Below are positions 25,844-36,435 of a stretch of 64,000 bases of DNA, piece by piece (position 1 is the stretch's first letter; every line of letters starts with the position of its first letter). The notes under the pieces are model-generated. The model was not told the DNA's origin. It saw only the letters and a program-made list of their open reading frames with translations, and did not search any database. The stretch comes from Gemmatimonadota bacterium (GTDB taxonomy: Bacteria; Gemmatimonadota; Gemmatimonadetes; Longimicrobiales; Gaopeijiaceae), in assembly GCA_016209885.1 (NCBI GenBank), contig JACQVF010000030.1, positions 1 through 64,000 of the forward strand. Reading direction: 5' to 3'. The position numbers were made by a program, and so were the translations under genes.

Positions 25844-26278
25844 CGAAACCGGCGCTCCCCGGGCGGCCAGCCGCCCGATTCATCACCGGATACCCCGTCA
25901 CCACCTCGTGAAAGATGCAGGAAGCGCACCACCTCACCCGTTCTCCAAATAGGTACGAGCATGGGTCTCCAGCGCGCCGGCGCGCCGACGCGCTAGCCCT
26001 GGGCCCGCGCGCTGGCTCGCCCGGCGGCGCTGGTGCGAAAAGTTTTCGGTCCTTCCGATCCTCCGTATCGACTCGCAGCAGCCGCGGCCGGCGGCCGGAA
26101 GTTCGCTCGATACGCCCATCTCTTTCATGTGCAACATATTAGGCACGCCGCCCGCCACCGCAGGGAACTCGGCATGCGTCTTGACACTCTCTGAAGACGT
26201 GACGGGTCCGGGAGCCGGCAGATCAAGATCCCCGGATGGCACACTACGACACTACGATGGTTCGAAAAGGGGGGTTCC
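25844..26278. other. 435-bp intergenic region
   Basis: No gene is supported. The region separates a leftward gene from a rightward one, so both promoters should lie here. A TTGACA at 26181-26186 is present, but no good -10 follows at the right spacing. The patch 26120-26150 is locally AT-rich. A purine-rich AAAAGGGGGG precedes the GTG at 26279. Confidence 0.5.
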
Positions 26279-26749
26279 GTGCGCATATGTGCTGATGGGT
26301 TCATCGTGCTCGAAGAGCCGCGCAGGCTGCGGACGCCGGGTCCGCCGGCTCCGTCCCAGAGCGTTCTGGATCCCATGCCCGAAGACGAGGCGATCTCGTT
26401 CCTTCTTTCCCATGCGTTCCCCGGCCGGCGCCGAATCGTGCGGCCGCTTACCCCTGCCGAGCGGCGGTTGATCCGGTTGGCCGGGTGGGCGTCCTCGGTG
26501 AACGAGCGCATGACGCTGCTGGATCCGGTCTGGCGCGCGATCACCGAGCCCGTAGAGGGGACCGCGCGTTCGAGTCCCGTCCTGATCCAGGTCGCAGAGT
26601 ACGGCGGTCGCTGGGCCTACCCGCTCTACGGGGAGGGTGGGACGACGCGCGTGCGTCCGGCCGGCGGAATGCCGGTCAGCCGGCTGAACGGCCAGGGCCG
26701 CGCGGAACGCATCGAGCTCTGCACGGCGCGTCGGGCGCGTCGTCGCTGA
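26279..26749 (+). CDS. hypothetical protein
   Basis: A 156-residue protein starting at GTG five bases after an AAAAGGGGGG site. Codon third positions are GC-rich across the frame, as in neighbouring genes, which supports it as real. The centre (PLTPAERRLIRLAGWASSVNERMTLLDPVWRAI) looks helical and the C-terminal part (VLIQVAEYGGRWAYPLYGE) looks like strands. There is no signal peptide. I do not recognise a family. Confidence 0.55.
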   Translation: MRICADGFIVLEEPRRLRTPGPPAPSQSVLDPMPEDEAISFLLSHAFPGRRRIVRPLTPAERRLIRLAGWASSVNERMTLLDPVWRAITEPVEGTARSSPVLIQVAEYGGRWAYPLYGEGGTTRVRPAGGMPVSRLNGQGRAERIELCTARRARRR

Positions 26750-26810
26750 CTGGCCGGCCGCCCCTGCGGGCCGCATCTTTTGATCGGCTCAGGGCGGCGG
26801 CCCGCCCTGT

Positions 26811-28802
26811 GTGCCCCGGCGCGTGGTCGTGCGGGTGGTTCTCCTCGTCGCCGCGCGCCGGGGCGACCCGCTGCGGAGTGAGGTACAGTCGGCGTTGCGG
26901 TTGGTGGCTTCATCGTTCGCAGTCGCGCCCGCGTTGCTGCTCGCGTCGGTCTCCTCCGGCGCTGCACAGGACGTGGAGCTGGCGTCCGCGCTGCGCGGGA
27001 TGCCACTCCCGGCGGCCTACTACGCGCGCGTAGCGCAGCAGCCCCATTTCTTCGAGATCGGCCAGGGCTGGATCGGGCGCGCAACCCGGGCGGCGCTCGC
27101 GAGCCGCGCCGTTGCCGGGCAGCTTCCCCTCCTGGTCATCCCCGCGCTCTTCAGCGACTCCCCGGATCCTCCCTTCTCGTCCGCGGCGCTGCAGGCGGTC
27201 CTCTTCGATGGACCTGCGGAGCACGGCACGCTGTCGGACTACTACGCCGAGGTCTCGGGCCGCCGTTTCCGGGTCGCCGGGCGCGTCGTACCCTGGGTCC
27301 GGACTGCGCTCACCCGCGCGCAGGTCGTGGGCTCCTCTTACGGCCTCGGCGACGACGCGCGGACCGGCGAGTTCCTGGTGCAGGCGCTGGCCGCCGCCGA
27401 CAGCACCACCGCTTTCGGGGCGTTCGACAACGATGGCGCGGACGGCGTGCCCAACAGCGACGACGATGACGGCTTCGTGGATGCCGTCGCTTTCGAGTTC
27501 GCGGAAGTAGCGGCGTCCTGCGGGGGTCCGGGGATCTGGCCGCACCGCTCACGCGTCGCCGGATGGACGGGCGCTCCATATGCGACGAAAGACCAGCGCC
27601 CGGACGGCTCGCCCGTGCGCGTGAATGACTACATCGTCCAATCCGCCGTCTCGTGCGCCGGCGACCGCATCCAGACGGCGGCCACGATCGCCCACGAGCT
27701 CGGTCACGTCCTCGGGCTGCCCGACATCTACCACCCCGTGGACGGGATCCTCCCCGCCCAGCGCCGCTGGATCCTGGGATGCTGGGACCTCATGGCCGCA
27801 GGCTCCTGGGGCTGCGGCGACGGGGCGAGCAACGCCCACGCCCTGCGGCCGACGCACATGGGCGCCTGGAGCAAGGAGCGCCTGGGCTGGATCGCCCTCG
27901 ATACCGTGGGCCCCGTGCGCGAGCAGGAGTTTCGGCTCGAGCCCGTAGAGCTTGCGGGTCGCGGCCTCCGCATCCCCGTCGCCGGCTCGGAGTACTTCCT
28001 GGTGGAGCATCGGGCGCGCACCGGGTTCGACGCCGAACTCCCCGCCGCCGGCGTCCTCATCTACCATGTGGACCCCACGGCGCCGTTCCGGCCTTGTGCC
28101 GCCTGCCCTCGCACCTACCGCGTGTCCCTGGAGGAAGCAGACGGGAACCGCGCCCTCCTGCGCACCGCGGCGGAGGGAGGAAACCGTGGCGAGGCCGGCG
28201 ACGCCTTCGCGGCGCTGACGGCACAGGCATCCTTCTCGAACGTGACCGTACCATCCACGCGTTCGAACCGCGACTCGGTCACCGCCGTGACGCTCCATGC
28301 TATCGAGCTGAACGGCGCGGGTCGAGCGCGTGTCCTTCTCTCGACCGCTGAGACACCGGCGGTCCTGGGCACCGCGCTCCCGCAAGGGACGGCGTTGCGC
28401 CCGTACGCGGCCTCCGTCCGCGCCGGCGGCGGCGCACTCCCCTACCGCTGGGAGCTGGCGGCCGGCGTGATCCCGGAGGGGGTCCGCTTCGTGGACTCCA
28501 CCGCCACGTTCGCCGGTACACCGCTGCAGCCGGGCGAGTTCACGGTTACCGTGCGAGTCCAGGACATCCGTGGCTCAACGGCGCTCGCGCCCGCGACGCT
28601 CCGGATCGACGACGCCGCCATCCCGCTCGTGGTCCTGCTCCAGCCGCTTCTAGTGACGCCCGCGACTCCGCCCACGGAGCTCGAGCAGCACTATCTTGAC
28701 CTGAACGGAAACAGGAACGGCCGTTACGACCTGGGCGACCTGCGGGCCCGGGTCCTCTCCAACCCCGCTCTGCTGGAAGGCACCGCGGCCGTCTCACGCT
28801 GA
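26811..28802 (+). CDS. secreted M6-type metalloprotease with dockerin-like tail
   Basis: A 663-residue protein; the GTG at 26811 is tentative, since a start nearer the hydrophobic signal (ASSFAVAPALLLASVSSGAAQ, residues 33-53) is possible. The zinc site HELGHVLGLPD is at 295-305, followed by DIYHP and WDLMAAGSW, as in the M6/immune-inhibitor-A-like group. Residues 525-600 form an Ig-like putative cell-surface domain (PYRWELAAGVIPEGVRF, ATFAGTPLQPGEFTVTVRV). Residues 628-645 carry a DLNGNRNGRYDLGDL calcium-loop motif like one half of a dockerin. It should be exported and degrade proteins. Confidence 0.85.
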   Translation: MPRRVVVRVVLLVAARRGDPLRSEVQSALRLVASSFAVAPALLLASVSSGAAQDVELASALRGMPLPAAYYARVAQQPHFFEIGQGWIGRATRAALASRAVAGQLPLLVIPALFSDSPDPPFSSAALQAVLFDGPAEHGTLSDYYAEVSGRRFRVAGRVVPWVRTALTRAQVVGSSYGLGDDARTGEFLVQALAAADSTTAFGAFDNDGADGVPNSDDDDGFVDAVAFEFAEVAASCGGPGIWPHRSRVAGWTGAPYATKDQRPDGSPVRVNDYIVQSAVSCAGDRIQTAATIAHELGHVLGLPDIYHPVDGILPAQRRWILGCWDLMAAGSWGCGDGASNAHALRPTHMGAWSKERLGWIALDTVGPVREQEFRLEPVELAGRGLRIPVAGSEYFLVEHRARTGFDAELPAAGVLIYHVDPTAPFRPCAACPRTYRVSLEEADGNRALLRTAAEGGNRGEAGDAFAALTAQASFSNVTVPSTRSNRDSVTAVTLHAIELNGAGRARVLLSTAETPAVLGTALPQGTALRPYAASVRAGGGALPYRWELAAGVIPEGVRFVDSTATFAGTPLQPGEFTVTVRVQDIRGSTALAPATLRIDDAAIPLVVLLQPLLVTPATPPTELEQHYLDLNGNRNGRYDLGDLRARVLSNPALLEGTAAVSR

Positions 28803-28842
28803 ACCCGATACGCCAACGTGCCGGCCGCGGGCTGGAGCCGGC

Positions 28843-30243
<1,401 letters not shown>

Positions 30244-30408
30244 CTCCCCTCCTCTCGTCTCCGTCCCTCCCCGGTCGTGTGATCAGTGTTCAGTGATCCA
30301 TGACGGCGATCGGTAGCGCTCGGGTACCGCGTACTGGCTCCTCATCGCTAGTTCGCTAGTCGCTGTTCACTGTCCACGGTCCACGTCTCACCTGCACTCC
30401 ACTGCGCA

Positions 30409-31131
30409 TCACTTCCTGGGCGGCTGGCTCGGCCGCATCTCCACGCGGCTCACGTGTGCGTTCGCCGGATAGGCGACAAGGTCGAGCACGGCCCGCGCGA
30501 CGTCCTCAGGCTGCAGCATCCAGGCGTTCTCCGGGGCGACCTCCCGGCCCCGAAACTCCGTGTTCACGCTTCCGGGCATGATGACGCTGACCCGGATGTT
30601 GTCGTAGCGCAGGTCGAGCATCATGGCCTCGGTGAGGCCGATGAGGCCGAACTTCGACGCGTTGTACGCGCAGCCGCCGGCAAAGGCGTTGCGCCCCGCC
30701 AGCGACCCGATGTTGATGATCCACCCGCCGCCCCCGCGCTTCATGTGCGGCGCCGCCGCGCGAGCGCAACAGAACGCGCCGTCCAGGTTCGTCTCGATCT
30801 GCGACTTCCAGTCCTCGACGGACATCTCGTCTACCGGCGCGAAGTAACCCACGCCCGCGTTGTTCACGAGCACGTCGAGCCGCCCGAATCGCTCGACGGT
30901 TCTCGCCACCAGCCGGTCGCAGTCCGCGGGGCGGCGCACGTCGCACCGCACCCCGAGAATGGACCCGAAGCCACGCCGCGCCAGCGCCCCGGCGGTCTCG
31001 CTCACGTCGCGTTCCGTCCGCGCGCTGACCACGACATGGGCGCCCGCGTCGGCGAGGGCTTCCGCGATCGCACGTCCGATCCCTTTCGTGCTTCCGGTGA
31101 CGATGCAGACTTGCCCGCTCAAGTCTGGCAT
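30409..31131 (-). CDS. SDR family oxidoreductase
   Basis: A 240-residue classical short-chain dehydrogenase. The cofactor loop TGSTKGIG is at 13-20, NNAG lies in VLVNNAGVGYFAP, the Ser in NIGSLAGRNAF and the YNASKFGLIGL motif supply the catalytic residues, and an Arg after the second strand (VVVSARTERD) suggests NADP use. The substrate is unknown. It lies 165 bp upstream of fumC on the same strand; that gap contains short reiterated words but no gene. Confidence 0.88.
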   Translation of the reverse strand: MPDLSGQVCIVTGSTKGIGRAIAEALADAGAHVVVSARTERDVSETAGALARRGFGSILGVRCDVRRPADCDRLVARTVERFGRLDVLVNNAGVGYFAPVDEMSVEDWKSQIETNLDGAFCCARAAAPHMKRGGGGWIINIGSLAGRNAFAGGCAYNASKFGLIGLTEAMMLDLRYDNIRVSVIMPGSVNTEFRGREVAPENAWMLQPEDVARAVLDLVAYPANAHVSRVEMRPSQPPRK

Positions 31132-31359
31132 ATCCTATCCTCCACGTCGACAACCCTTGACCGGCCCAACGAGCACCACCGCGTGCTGCGCGATTGCCGG
31201 CGCGGGCAGCGGTTTGGTAACATAGCGAACTTGCCCGTGCGGGGCAGGCGGCACCAGGGCTCGCGGGCCGGGGCCGGGGCCGGGGCAGAGCCGGGCGGGC
31301 ACGACGCTGCCGCGGGTACCGCGGGCGTTACAGGCTCCTGACAGGGAGCACGAGGACCC

Positions 31360-32082
31360 ATGGGCGACACGAAGGTGGCCGTCGTCACCGGCGGGGCGGT
31401 GCGCCTGGGCAGGGCGATCACCCTTGGGCTCGCGCACGCCGGCTACGATGTCGTGATCAACTATCACCGCTCCGGCCGCGCGGCGGATGCGGTGGCCGCG
31501 GAGGTGCGCGCCCTGGGCCGCCGGGCCGAGCTCGCCCACGGCGACGTGGCCTGCACGCGAGATGTGGAGGCGGTCGTCGGGCGGGCACGCGAGCTGGGGC
31601 GCCTCGACCTCCTCGTGAACAACGCGTCTCTATTCGAGGCGAGGCCCCTGCTCGAGATCAGCGAGGAGGAATGGGACCGAGTGCTCGGCGTGAACCTGAA
31701 GGGACCGTTTCTCATGGCGCAGGCGGCGACCCCGCTGCTCAGGGAAGCGCGGGGATGCATCGTCAACATCGTGGATCTCTCCGCGTTCCAGCCCTGGCCG
31801 CACTTCGCGCACCACGCGGTCTCCAAGGCCGGCCTGCTCCACCTCACCCGCGTGCTCGCGCGCGCCCTCGGCCCCGAGATCCGCGTCAACGCGGTCGCGC
31901 CCGGCCCGGTGCTGCCGCCCGACCGCTACCCGCCCGAGCAGATCGAGCGCTCGCGGCGGGCCACCGTGCTCGGGCGCTGGGGCTCGCCCGAGGACGTGGT
32001 CCGCGCCGTCCTTTTCCTGGCCGACTCGCCCTATATCACCGGAGAGGTTGTCGTGGTGGACGGAGGACGCCTGCTCACCTGA
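31360..32082 (+). CDS. SDR family, pteridine-reductase-like protein
   Basis: A 240-residue SDR. The N-terminal TGGAVRLGRAI loop (TGxxxRxG) is the variant typical of pteridine reductases and FolM rather than the usual TGxxxGxG. NNASLFE and GLLHLTRVLARALGP are also typical of that branch. The catalytic YxxxK is replaced: the position reads HAVSK (AHHAVSKAGL), His for Tyr. Either another residue serves as acid or the protein is altered in function. A GAGG site precedes the ATG. Confidence 0.83.
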   Translation: MGDTKVAVVTGGAVRLGRAITLGLAHAGYDVVINYHRSGRAADAVAAEVRALGRRAELAHGDVACTRDVEAVVGRARELGRLDLLVNNASLFEARPLLEISEEEWDRVLGVNLKGPFLMAQAATPLLREARGCIVNIVDLSAFQPWPHFAHHAVSKAGLLHLTRVLARALGPEIRVNAVAPGPVLPPDRYPPEQIERSRRATVLGRWGSPEDVVRAVLFLADSPYITGEVVVVDGGRLLT

Positions 32083-32191
32083 GCGGCCGCGTGGCGCCGA
32101 ATGGACCGCGGCCACGGCGTCGCCCAAGACCGCCCCCCGGCGATGGCCCGCAAGAGCGGCGATTCGAGGCGGCGGCGGAGCTCAGGGCTCG

Positions 32192-33202
32192 TCACGTCAC
32201 CCGCTCTCCCGCCACCCCGCTGACCCGCTCCCTGAGTTCCGTGATCTCCTTCTCCGCCGCCATCACGGCCGTGGTCGCGTCACCCACCGCCGTGGTGATC
32301 TGTCGCACGAGCTGGCTGCGCACGTCGCCCGCAGCGAACAACCCCTCGAGAGACGTCTCCATGCGGTTGTCCGTGAGCAGGTAGCCCACGGCATCGTGAT
32401 CCGCATGCTCCTTGATGAGGTGCACGTTCGGTGAGAAGCCCACGAAGACGAAGATGCCGGTGACCGCGAGCTCGCGAGTCGGGCCCACACCCTCGAAGTC
32501 GTACTCGCCATCGGGCCGGCGCGTGCCCTGGAGGATCAGCCGCTTCACGCCCGTCCCGTCGCCCTCGATCGCCTTCACGACCGTGTTCCAGATCACCTCG
32601 ATCTTCGGGTTCCGCAGCGCACGCTCCTGGATCACCTTCTGCGCGCGGAACGCGGCCCGGCGATGGATAAGGTAGACCCTCTTCCCGTAGCGGGTCAGGA
32701 ACTCGCCCTCCTCCACCGCGGCGTCACCGCCGCCCACCACCGCGATGACCTCGTCCTGGAAGAACGCCCCGTCGCAGATCGCACAGTAGCTCACGCCCCG
32801 CCCCGCCAACTCCACCTCGCCCGGCACACCCAGCTTGTTCGCCGTGCCACCGGCCGTGAAGATCACGGTGGGCGCCAGGTACACGCCGCCGGACTCGCAC
32901 TCGACGATCCAGCGCTCGAAGGGGTCCGACGCCCCCGGGTTGCGACGGATCGCCGTCACCACGTCCGTGACGAATTCCGTCCCGAACTTCTGGGCGTGCT
33001 TCGTCATGAGCTCCGCCAGCTCCATGCCGCCCACGTGCTCGAAGCCGGGATAGTCTTCGATGTCCTTCGTGTTGAGGAGCTCGCCGCCCGGCAGTCCCCG
33101 CTCGATCACCACCGCGTTCAGCTTCGAACGCCCGGTGTAGAGGGCGGCAGTGAGACCGGCCGGACCCGCCCCCACGACGATCGTGTCGTATCGCTTGCTC
33201 AT
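32192..33202 (-). CDS. trxB: thioredoxin reductase
   Basis: A 336-residue flavoprotein; the ATG at 33202 opens directly into the FAD-binding strand (RYDTIVVGAGPAGLTAALY). The redox pair Cys140-Cys143 (SYCAICDGAFF), the NADPH loop VVGGGDAAVEEGEFL and the second FAD motif GLFAAGDVRSQLVRQI are complete. The usual HRR motif (LIHRRAAFRAQKV) supports NADPH use. It reduces thioredoxin for thiol homeostasis. A related ferredoxin-NADP reductase gene lies 190 bp upstream on the same strand. Confidence 0.94.
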   Translation of the reverse strand: MSKRYDTIVVGAGPAGLTAALYTGRSKLNAVVIERGLPGGELLNTKDIEDYPGFEHVGGMELAELMTKHAQKFGTEFVTDVVTAIRRNPGASDPFERWIVECESGGVYLAPTVIFTAGGTANKLGVPGEVELAGRGVSYCAICDGAFFQDEVIAVVGGGDAAVEEGEFLTRYGKRVYLIHRRAAFRAQKVIQERALRNPKIEVIWNTVVKAIEGDGTGVKRLILQGTRRPDGEYDFEGVGPTRELAVTGIFVFVGFSPNVHLIKEHADHDAVGYLLTDNRMETSLEGLFAAGDVRSQLVRQITTAVGDATTAVMAAEKEITELRERVSGVAGERVT

Positions 33203-33391
33203 CCCATTCCCTTCCGTCTTGCTATGTCTCGCCCCCACCCCCAGGGCGTCGGGACTCCGGCGATGGGGCTCCTCCTGCCAAGGGCGCTCGCCGCGAGGCG
33301 ATGCCCCGGGCTGCCACGCACAACCCGTGCCCCCCCTTCGATCCAGAGGCGCAACACCTGGGGACCGGGCGGGGTTCCGACGCGCTGGCCG

Positions 33392-34444
33392 CTATCGCCC
33401 CTGGAAGATCTTGAGGTGCGTCGAATGCCCGGGGTTCACCCGCGCCTTGGGATCGACGTAGTGGACCGCGTGGTTCACCGCGATCGCCGCCTCGCCGAAG
33501 CCCGTGGCGATGAGGTCGAGCTTACCCTCGTAGCCGACGCCATCACCGGCGGCGAACACCCCGGGGATCGACGTCTCCATGGTGGAACTCACGCGGATAC
33601 GGTGGCCGTCCAGCTCGATCCCCCAGCGCTCGAGGGGCCCCAGGTCCGGCTTGAAGCCCAGCAGCGCCAGGACCACGTCCACCACGAGGGTCTGCTCGCT
33701 GTTCTCGCGCCGATTGTCGTAGACGGTGACCCGCTCGACCTGGCTGTTCCCCTGGATCTCCTTGACCTCGTGGTGGATGAGGACGTCGAGCTCGCCCGCC
33801 GACTGCGCCGCCCTGAGGAGCTCGACGCTCCGTTCGTGGGCACGGAACGCGTCCCGCCGGTGGACCAACGTGAGCCGGGACGCCCGATCCTTGAGCGCGA
33901 GTGCCCAATCGACCGCCGAGTCGCCGCCACCCACGATCAGCACCCGCTTGCCTCGCAGCGCCTCCGCGTCCCGGACCGCGTAATAGACGCCCCGGTCCAG
34001 GAGCTCCTCATAGCCCGGCACCTCCAGCGGGCGAGGGGTGAAGGCTCCTTTCCCCACGGCGATCACGACGGTATGCGTGAGGTAGCGGCCGCGGCGTCCG
34101 ACCAGCACGAACGACCGATCCCGCCGCTCCAGCTCCAGGATCTCCTCGTCGAGCACCACCTCCGGGTTGAACTGGAGTCCCTGCTGGATGAGCTGGAGCG
34201 CGAGATCCTTCGCCAGGATCTTCGGGAAGCCGCCTACGTCGAAGATGTACTTCTCCGCATACAGGGCCGTGAGCTGGCCGCCCAGCTCGGGCAGCGAATC
34301 CACGATGCGAGCACTCACGCCGCGCATCCCGGCATAGAACGCGGCGAACAGGCCGGTAGGCCCTCCTCCGAGGATCGTCAGGTCCCGGTGCTCGTGTTCG
34401 ATCCGTTCGCTCAACTCCTCGACTCCTCCACTCCCGGCGCGCAT
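33392..34444 (-). CDS. ferredoxin-NADP reductase type 2 (TrxR-like FNR)
   Basis: About 350 residues from the ATG at 34444; upstream starts at 34459 or 34483 are also open. It is built like thioredoxin reductase (DLTILGGGPTGLFAAFYAG, VLIVGGGDSAVDWALAL, TLVHRRDAFRAHERS, GVFAAGDGVGYEGKLDL) but lacks the CxxC pair, having YYAVRDAEALRGKR there instead. This matches the YumC-type ferredoxin-NADP reductases, which pass electrons between NADPH and ferredoxin. The C-terminal NHAVHYVDPKARVNPGHST extension is characteristic. Confidence 0.9.
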   Translation of the reverse strand: MRAGSGGVEELSERIEHEHRDLTILGGGPTGLFAAFYAGMRGVSARIVDSLPELGGQLTALYAEKYIFDVGGFPKILAKDLALQLIQQGLQFNPEVVLDEEILELERRDRSFVLVGRRGRYLTHTVVIAVGKGAFTPRPLEVPGYEELLDRGVYYAVRDAEALRGKRVLIVGGGDSAVDWALALKDRASRLTLVHRRDAFRAHERSVELLRAAQSAGELDVLIHHEVKEIQGNSQVERVTVYDNRRENSEQTLVVDVVLALLGFKPDLGPLERWGIELDGHRIRVSSTMETSIPGVFAAGDGVGYEGKLDLIATGFGEAAIAVNHAVHYVDPKARVNPGHSTHLKIFQGR

Positions 34445-34566
34445 CGCCGCGGCCGCCATCCTCGCAGTCCGGGGAAGCAGCACGCCATAGACTTCTGTTT
34501 ACCCTCGCTCCGCGCACGGGGTTCGACGGCCAGGCCGCTGGCGCCGCCCCGCCCGACAGCCGCCAG

Positions 34567-35850
34567 TTATTCCGCCCGGGCCTCCGCCACACCCCCGCTC
34601 CCCCCGGTCCCGCCCCGATAGAGCATCGACTCGCGGTAGCGCTTCACCCCGCGGATCACGAGCAGCTTTATCAGCACGGCGAGGGGGATTGCGATGAGCA
34701 GCCCGACGAAGCCGAAGAAGAAGCCCCCCACGCTGAGTGCGAGGATCACCCACACGGGGTGGAGCCCCACGGACTCGCCCACGATGCGCGGGCTGATCAC
34801 GGTGCCCTCCAGCACCTGAACCAGCCCGAAGACCAGCACCACCTTGCCCAGCGAGAGCAGCACGTTACCGCTCACCAGCGCGATGAGCACGGCAGGAACG
34901 AGGCTCGCGATCAGGCCCAGGTAAGGAACCACGTTGAAGGCCGCCGCCACGACGCCGACCAGCCCCGCGTGGGGGAAGCGGAGCATCCAGAGGCCGAGCC
35001 CCGTGAGGGTCCCGATGATGAGGGCCACCGTCAACTGGCCGCGCAGGTAGCGGGACAGCAGACGGTCATACTCCCTCGCGAAGCCGACCATGACCTCCCG
35101 CCGCTCCCGGGGGAGGAGCTCCGCGAGCCGCACGGTCAGCCGGTCGTAATCCCGCAGCAGGTAGAAGGTGAGGATCGGCGTGAGGACGACATAGCCGAGC
35201 ACGGTGAGCGCTGACCCGAGGCCGCGCCCCAATCCGAGAACGGCGGCCCACGCTTTCCGGGCGATGGCCTCCTTTCGTGTCTCCAGGAAAGCGATGACGC
35301 TTTCGGGCTCGACGCGGCGCAGCCGCTCGATCCAACTCCGCTCATCCACGATCGGCAGATCGAGGCGGAGCAGCCGTTCCTCCATGAGGGCCAGCCAGTC
35401 GCCGACGCGTTTCACGATCAGCGGCGCCCGGTCGATGAGCCGCGCGACCTCCTCTCCCAGCGCGGGCACCACCACGAGCGCCGCCACCACCATCGCGCCC
35501 AGGGCAGGGAGCGCCAGGAGCACCACGGCGATGGAGCGGGCGACCCCTCGCGCCGCGATGCGGTCCACCGCTGGGTCCAGGATGTAGGCGAGGACGAGGG
35601 CCAGCACGAACGGCGCGAGCAGGAATCCCGTCGTGTCCAGCACCCACAGCAGCGTGAGGATGGCGGCCACCGTGATGACGAGCGCGTGGCCCGGCCGGCC
35701 CCGGAAGGGCAGAAGGAGCGCCACCAGCAGCCAGAAGAGAACGAACGGCGAAAGGATCGCTCGCAGACTGTAGAGGAACGCCGCCAGCACGAGCACGGCG
35801 CCCGCCGCCTGTGCGGCCCGCCACGGCGACTCCGGCGCCTGTCCGCTCAC
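34567..35850 (-). CDS. AI-2E family transporter-like membrane protein
   Basis: A 427-residue polytopic protein with about eight membrane segments. Typical features of the AI-2E/PerM family are the early LILDPAVD-like LAYILDPAVDRI, the soluble helical domain near residues 150-230, the FYLLRDYDRL motif and the late VVPYLGLIASLVPAVLIAL and VIGPRIVG-like ISPRIVGESVGLHPVWVILAL. Named for the E. coli TqsA exporter, most members have other or unknown substrates. The GTG start overlaps the Nudix stop (GTGA). Confidence 0.88.
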   Translation of the reverse strand: MSGQAPESPWRAAQAAGAVLVLAAFLYSLRAILSPFVLFWLLVALLLPFRGRPGHALVITVAAILTLLWVLDTTGFLLAPFVLALVLAYILDPAVDRIAARGVARSIAVVLLALPALGAMVVAALVVVPALGEEVARLIDRAPLIVKRVGDWLALMEERLLRLDLPIVDERSWIERLRRVEPESVIAFLETRKEAIARKAWAAVLGLGRGLGSALTVLGYVVLTPILTFYLLRDYDRLTVRLAELLPRERREVMVGFAREYDRLLSRYLRGQLTVALIIGTLTGLGLWMLRFPHAGLVGVVAAAFNVVPYLGLIASLVPAVLIALVSGNVLLSLGKVVLVFGLVQVLEGTVISPRIVGESVGLHPVWVILALSVGGFFFGFVGLLIAIPLAVLIKLLVIRGVKRYRESMLYRGGTGGSGGVAEARAE

Positions 35851-36314
35851 CCGCTCACCCGCTCCAAAACCTTCGCGGCCTTGCGAAGCACCCCGCGCGT
35901 GTTGTCATAGCTGATCTTCCGGATCGCCGCAGGGATCGGAAGCCAGCGGCACTCCGTGATCCCTTCGCCGACCTCGGGGAGGGGGTCGCCGCGCTCCGAG
36001 CGCATGAGATAGAACACGCAGAACTTGTGGATCAGCTCGTCCCCGACGCGGAAGTACCAATCGATCGTGCCCAGGAGGGGACCCAGCTCCAGATCGTCGA
36101 TCCCCGTCTCCTCCCGAACCTCCCGCAGCGCCGCCGCCGCCGCGTCCTCCTGCGTCTCCACGTGCCCTTTGGGCAGCCCCCAATTCCGGTACGGGTCACG
36201 AATCAGGAGCACGTGCGGCTCGCCGCCGCTCACGGTACGAGCCACGACGCCGCCGGCGCTGCGTTCCCGGCGCGCCGCGCGGCGCGCGGGTCGCTGCCGC
36301 GCGCGCGGGCTCAT
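35847..36314 (-). CDS. Nudix hydrolase
   Basis: A 155-residue protein from the ATG at 36314; longer in-frame extensions are Cys/Arg-rich and unlikely. The Nudix box is complete at residues 50-72 (GHVETQEDAAAAALREVREE followed by TGI), preceded by NWGLPK. This branch hydrolyses nucleoside diphosphates linked to another group; diadenosine polyphosphate or mutated nucleotide substrates are possible. The gene overlaps the AI-2E-type gene by four bases, indicating an operon. Confidence 0.88.
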   Translation of the reverse strand: MSPRARQRPARRAARRERSAGGVVARTVSGGEPHVLLIRDPYRNWGLPKGHVETQEDAAAAALREVREETGIDDLELGPLLGTIDWYFRVGDELIHKFCVFYLMRSERGDPLPEVGEGITECRWLPIPAAIRKISYDNTRGVLRKAAKVLERVSG

Positions 36315-36435
36315 CGCGGTAGCGGCGTGCCCCAAAGAGGGGCACAGCGGCCCGGTCCCAAGCGCGACGACGCCCGCGCCCCACCCTGGCGGCCAGCCGC
36401 AGCACGACGGACCGGAATCCCCTTTCGCGGCACGT

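Noticed and set aside
26565-26580. GTTCGAGTC sequence resembling a tRNA T-loop
   Set aside because: No acceptor stem, D arm or anticodon arm can be built around it, and it lies inside a plausible gene.
32663-34621. 652-codon plus-strand open frame opposite trxB and the ferredoxin reductase
   Set aside because: Antisense shadow of two clear flavoproteins.
34567-35850. Quorum-sensing autoinducer-2 exporter
   Set aside because: The family name comes from one member; no luxS or lsr genes are nearby, so substrate is left open.
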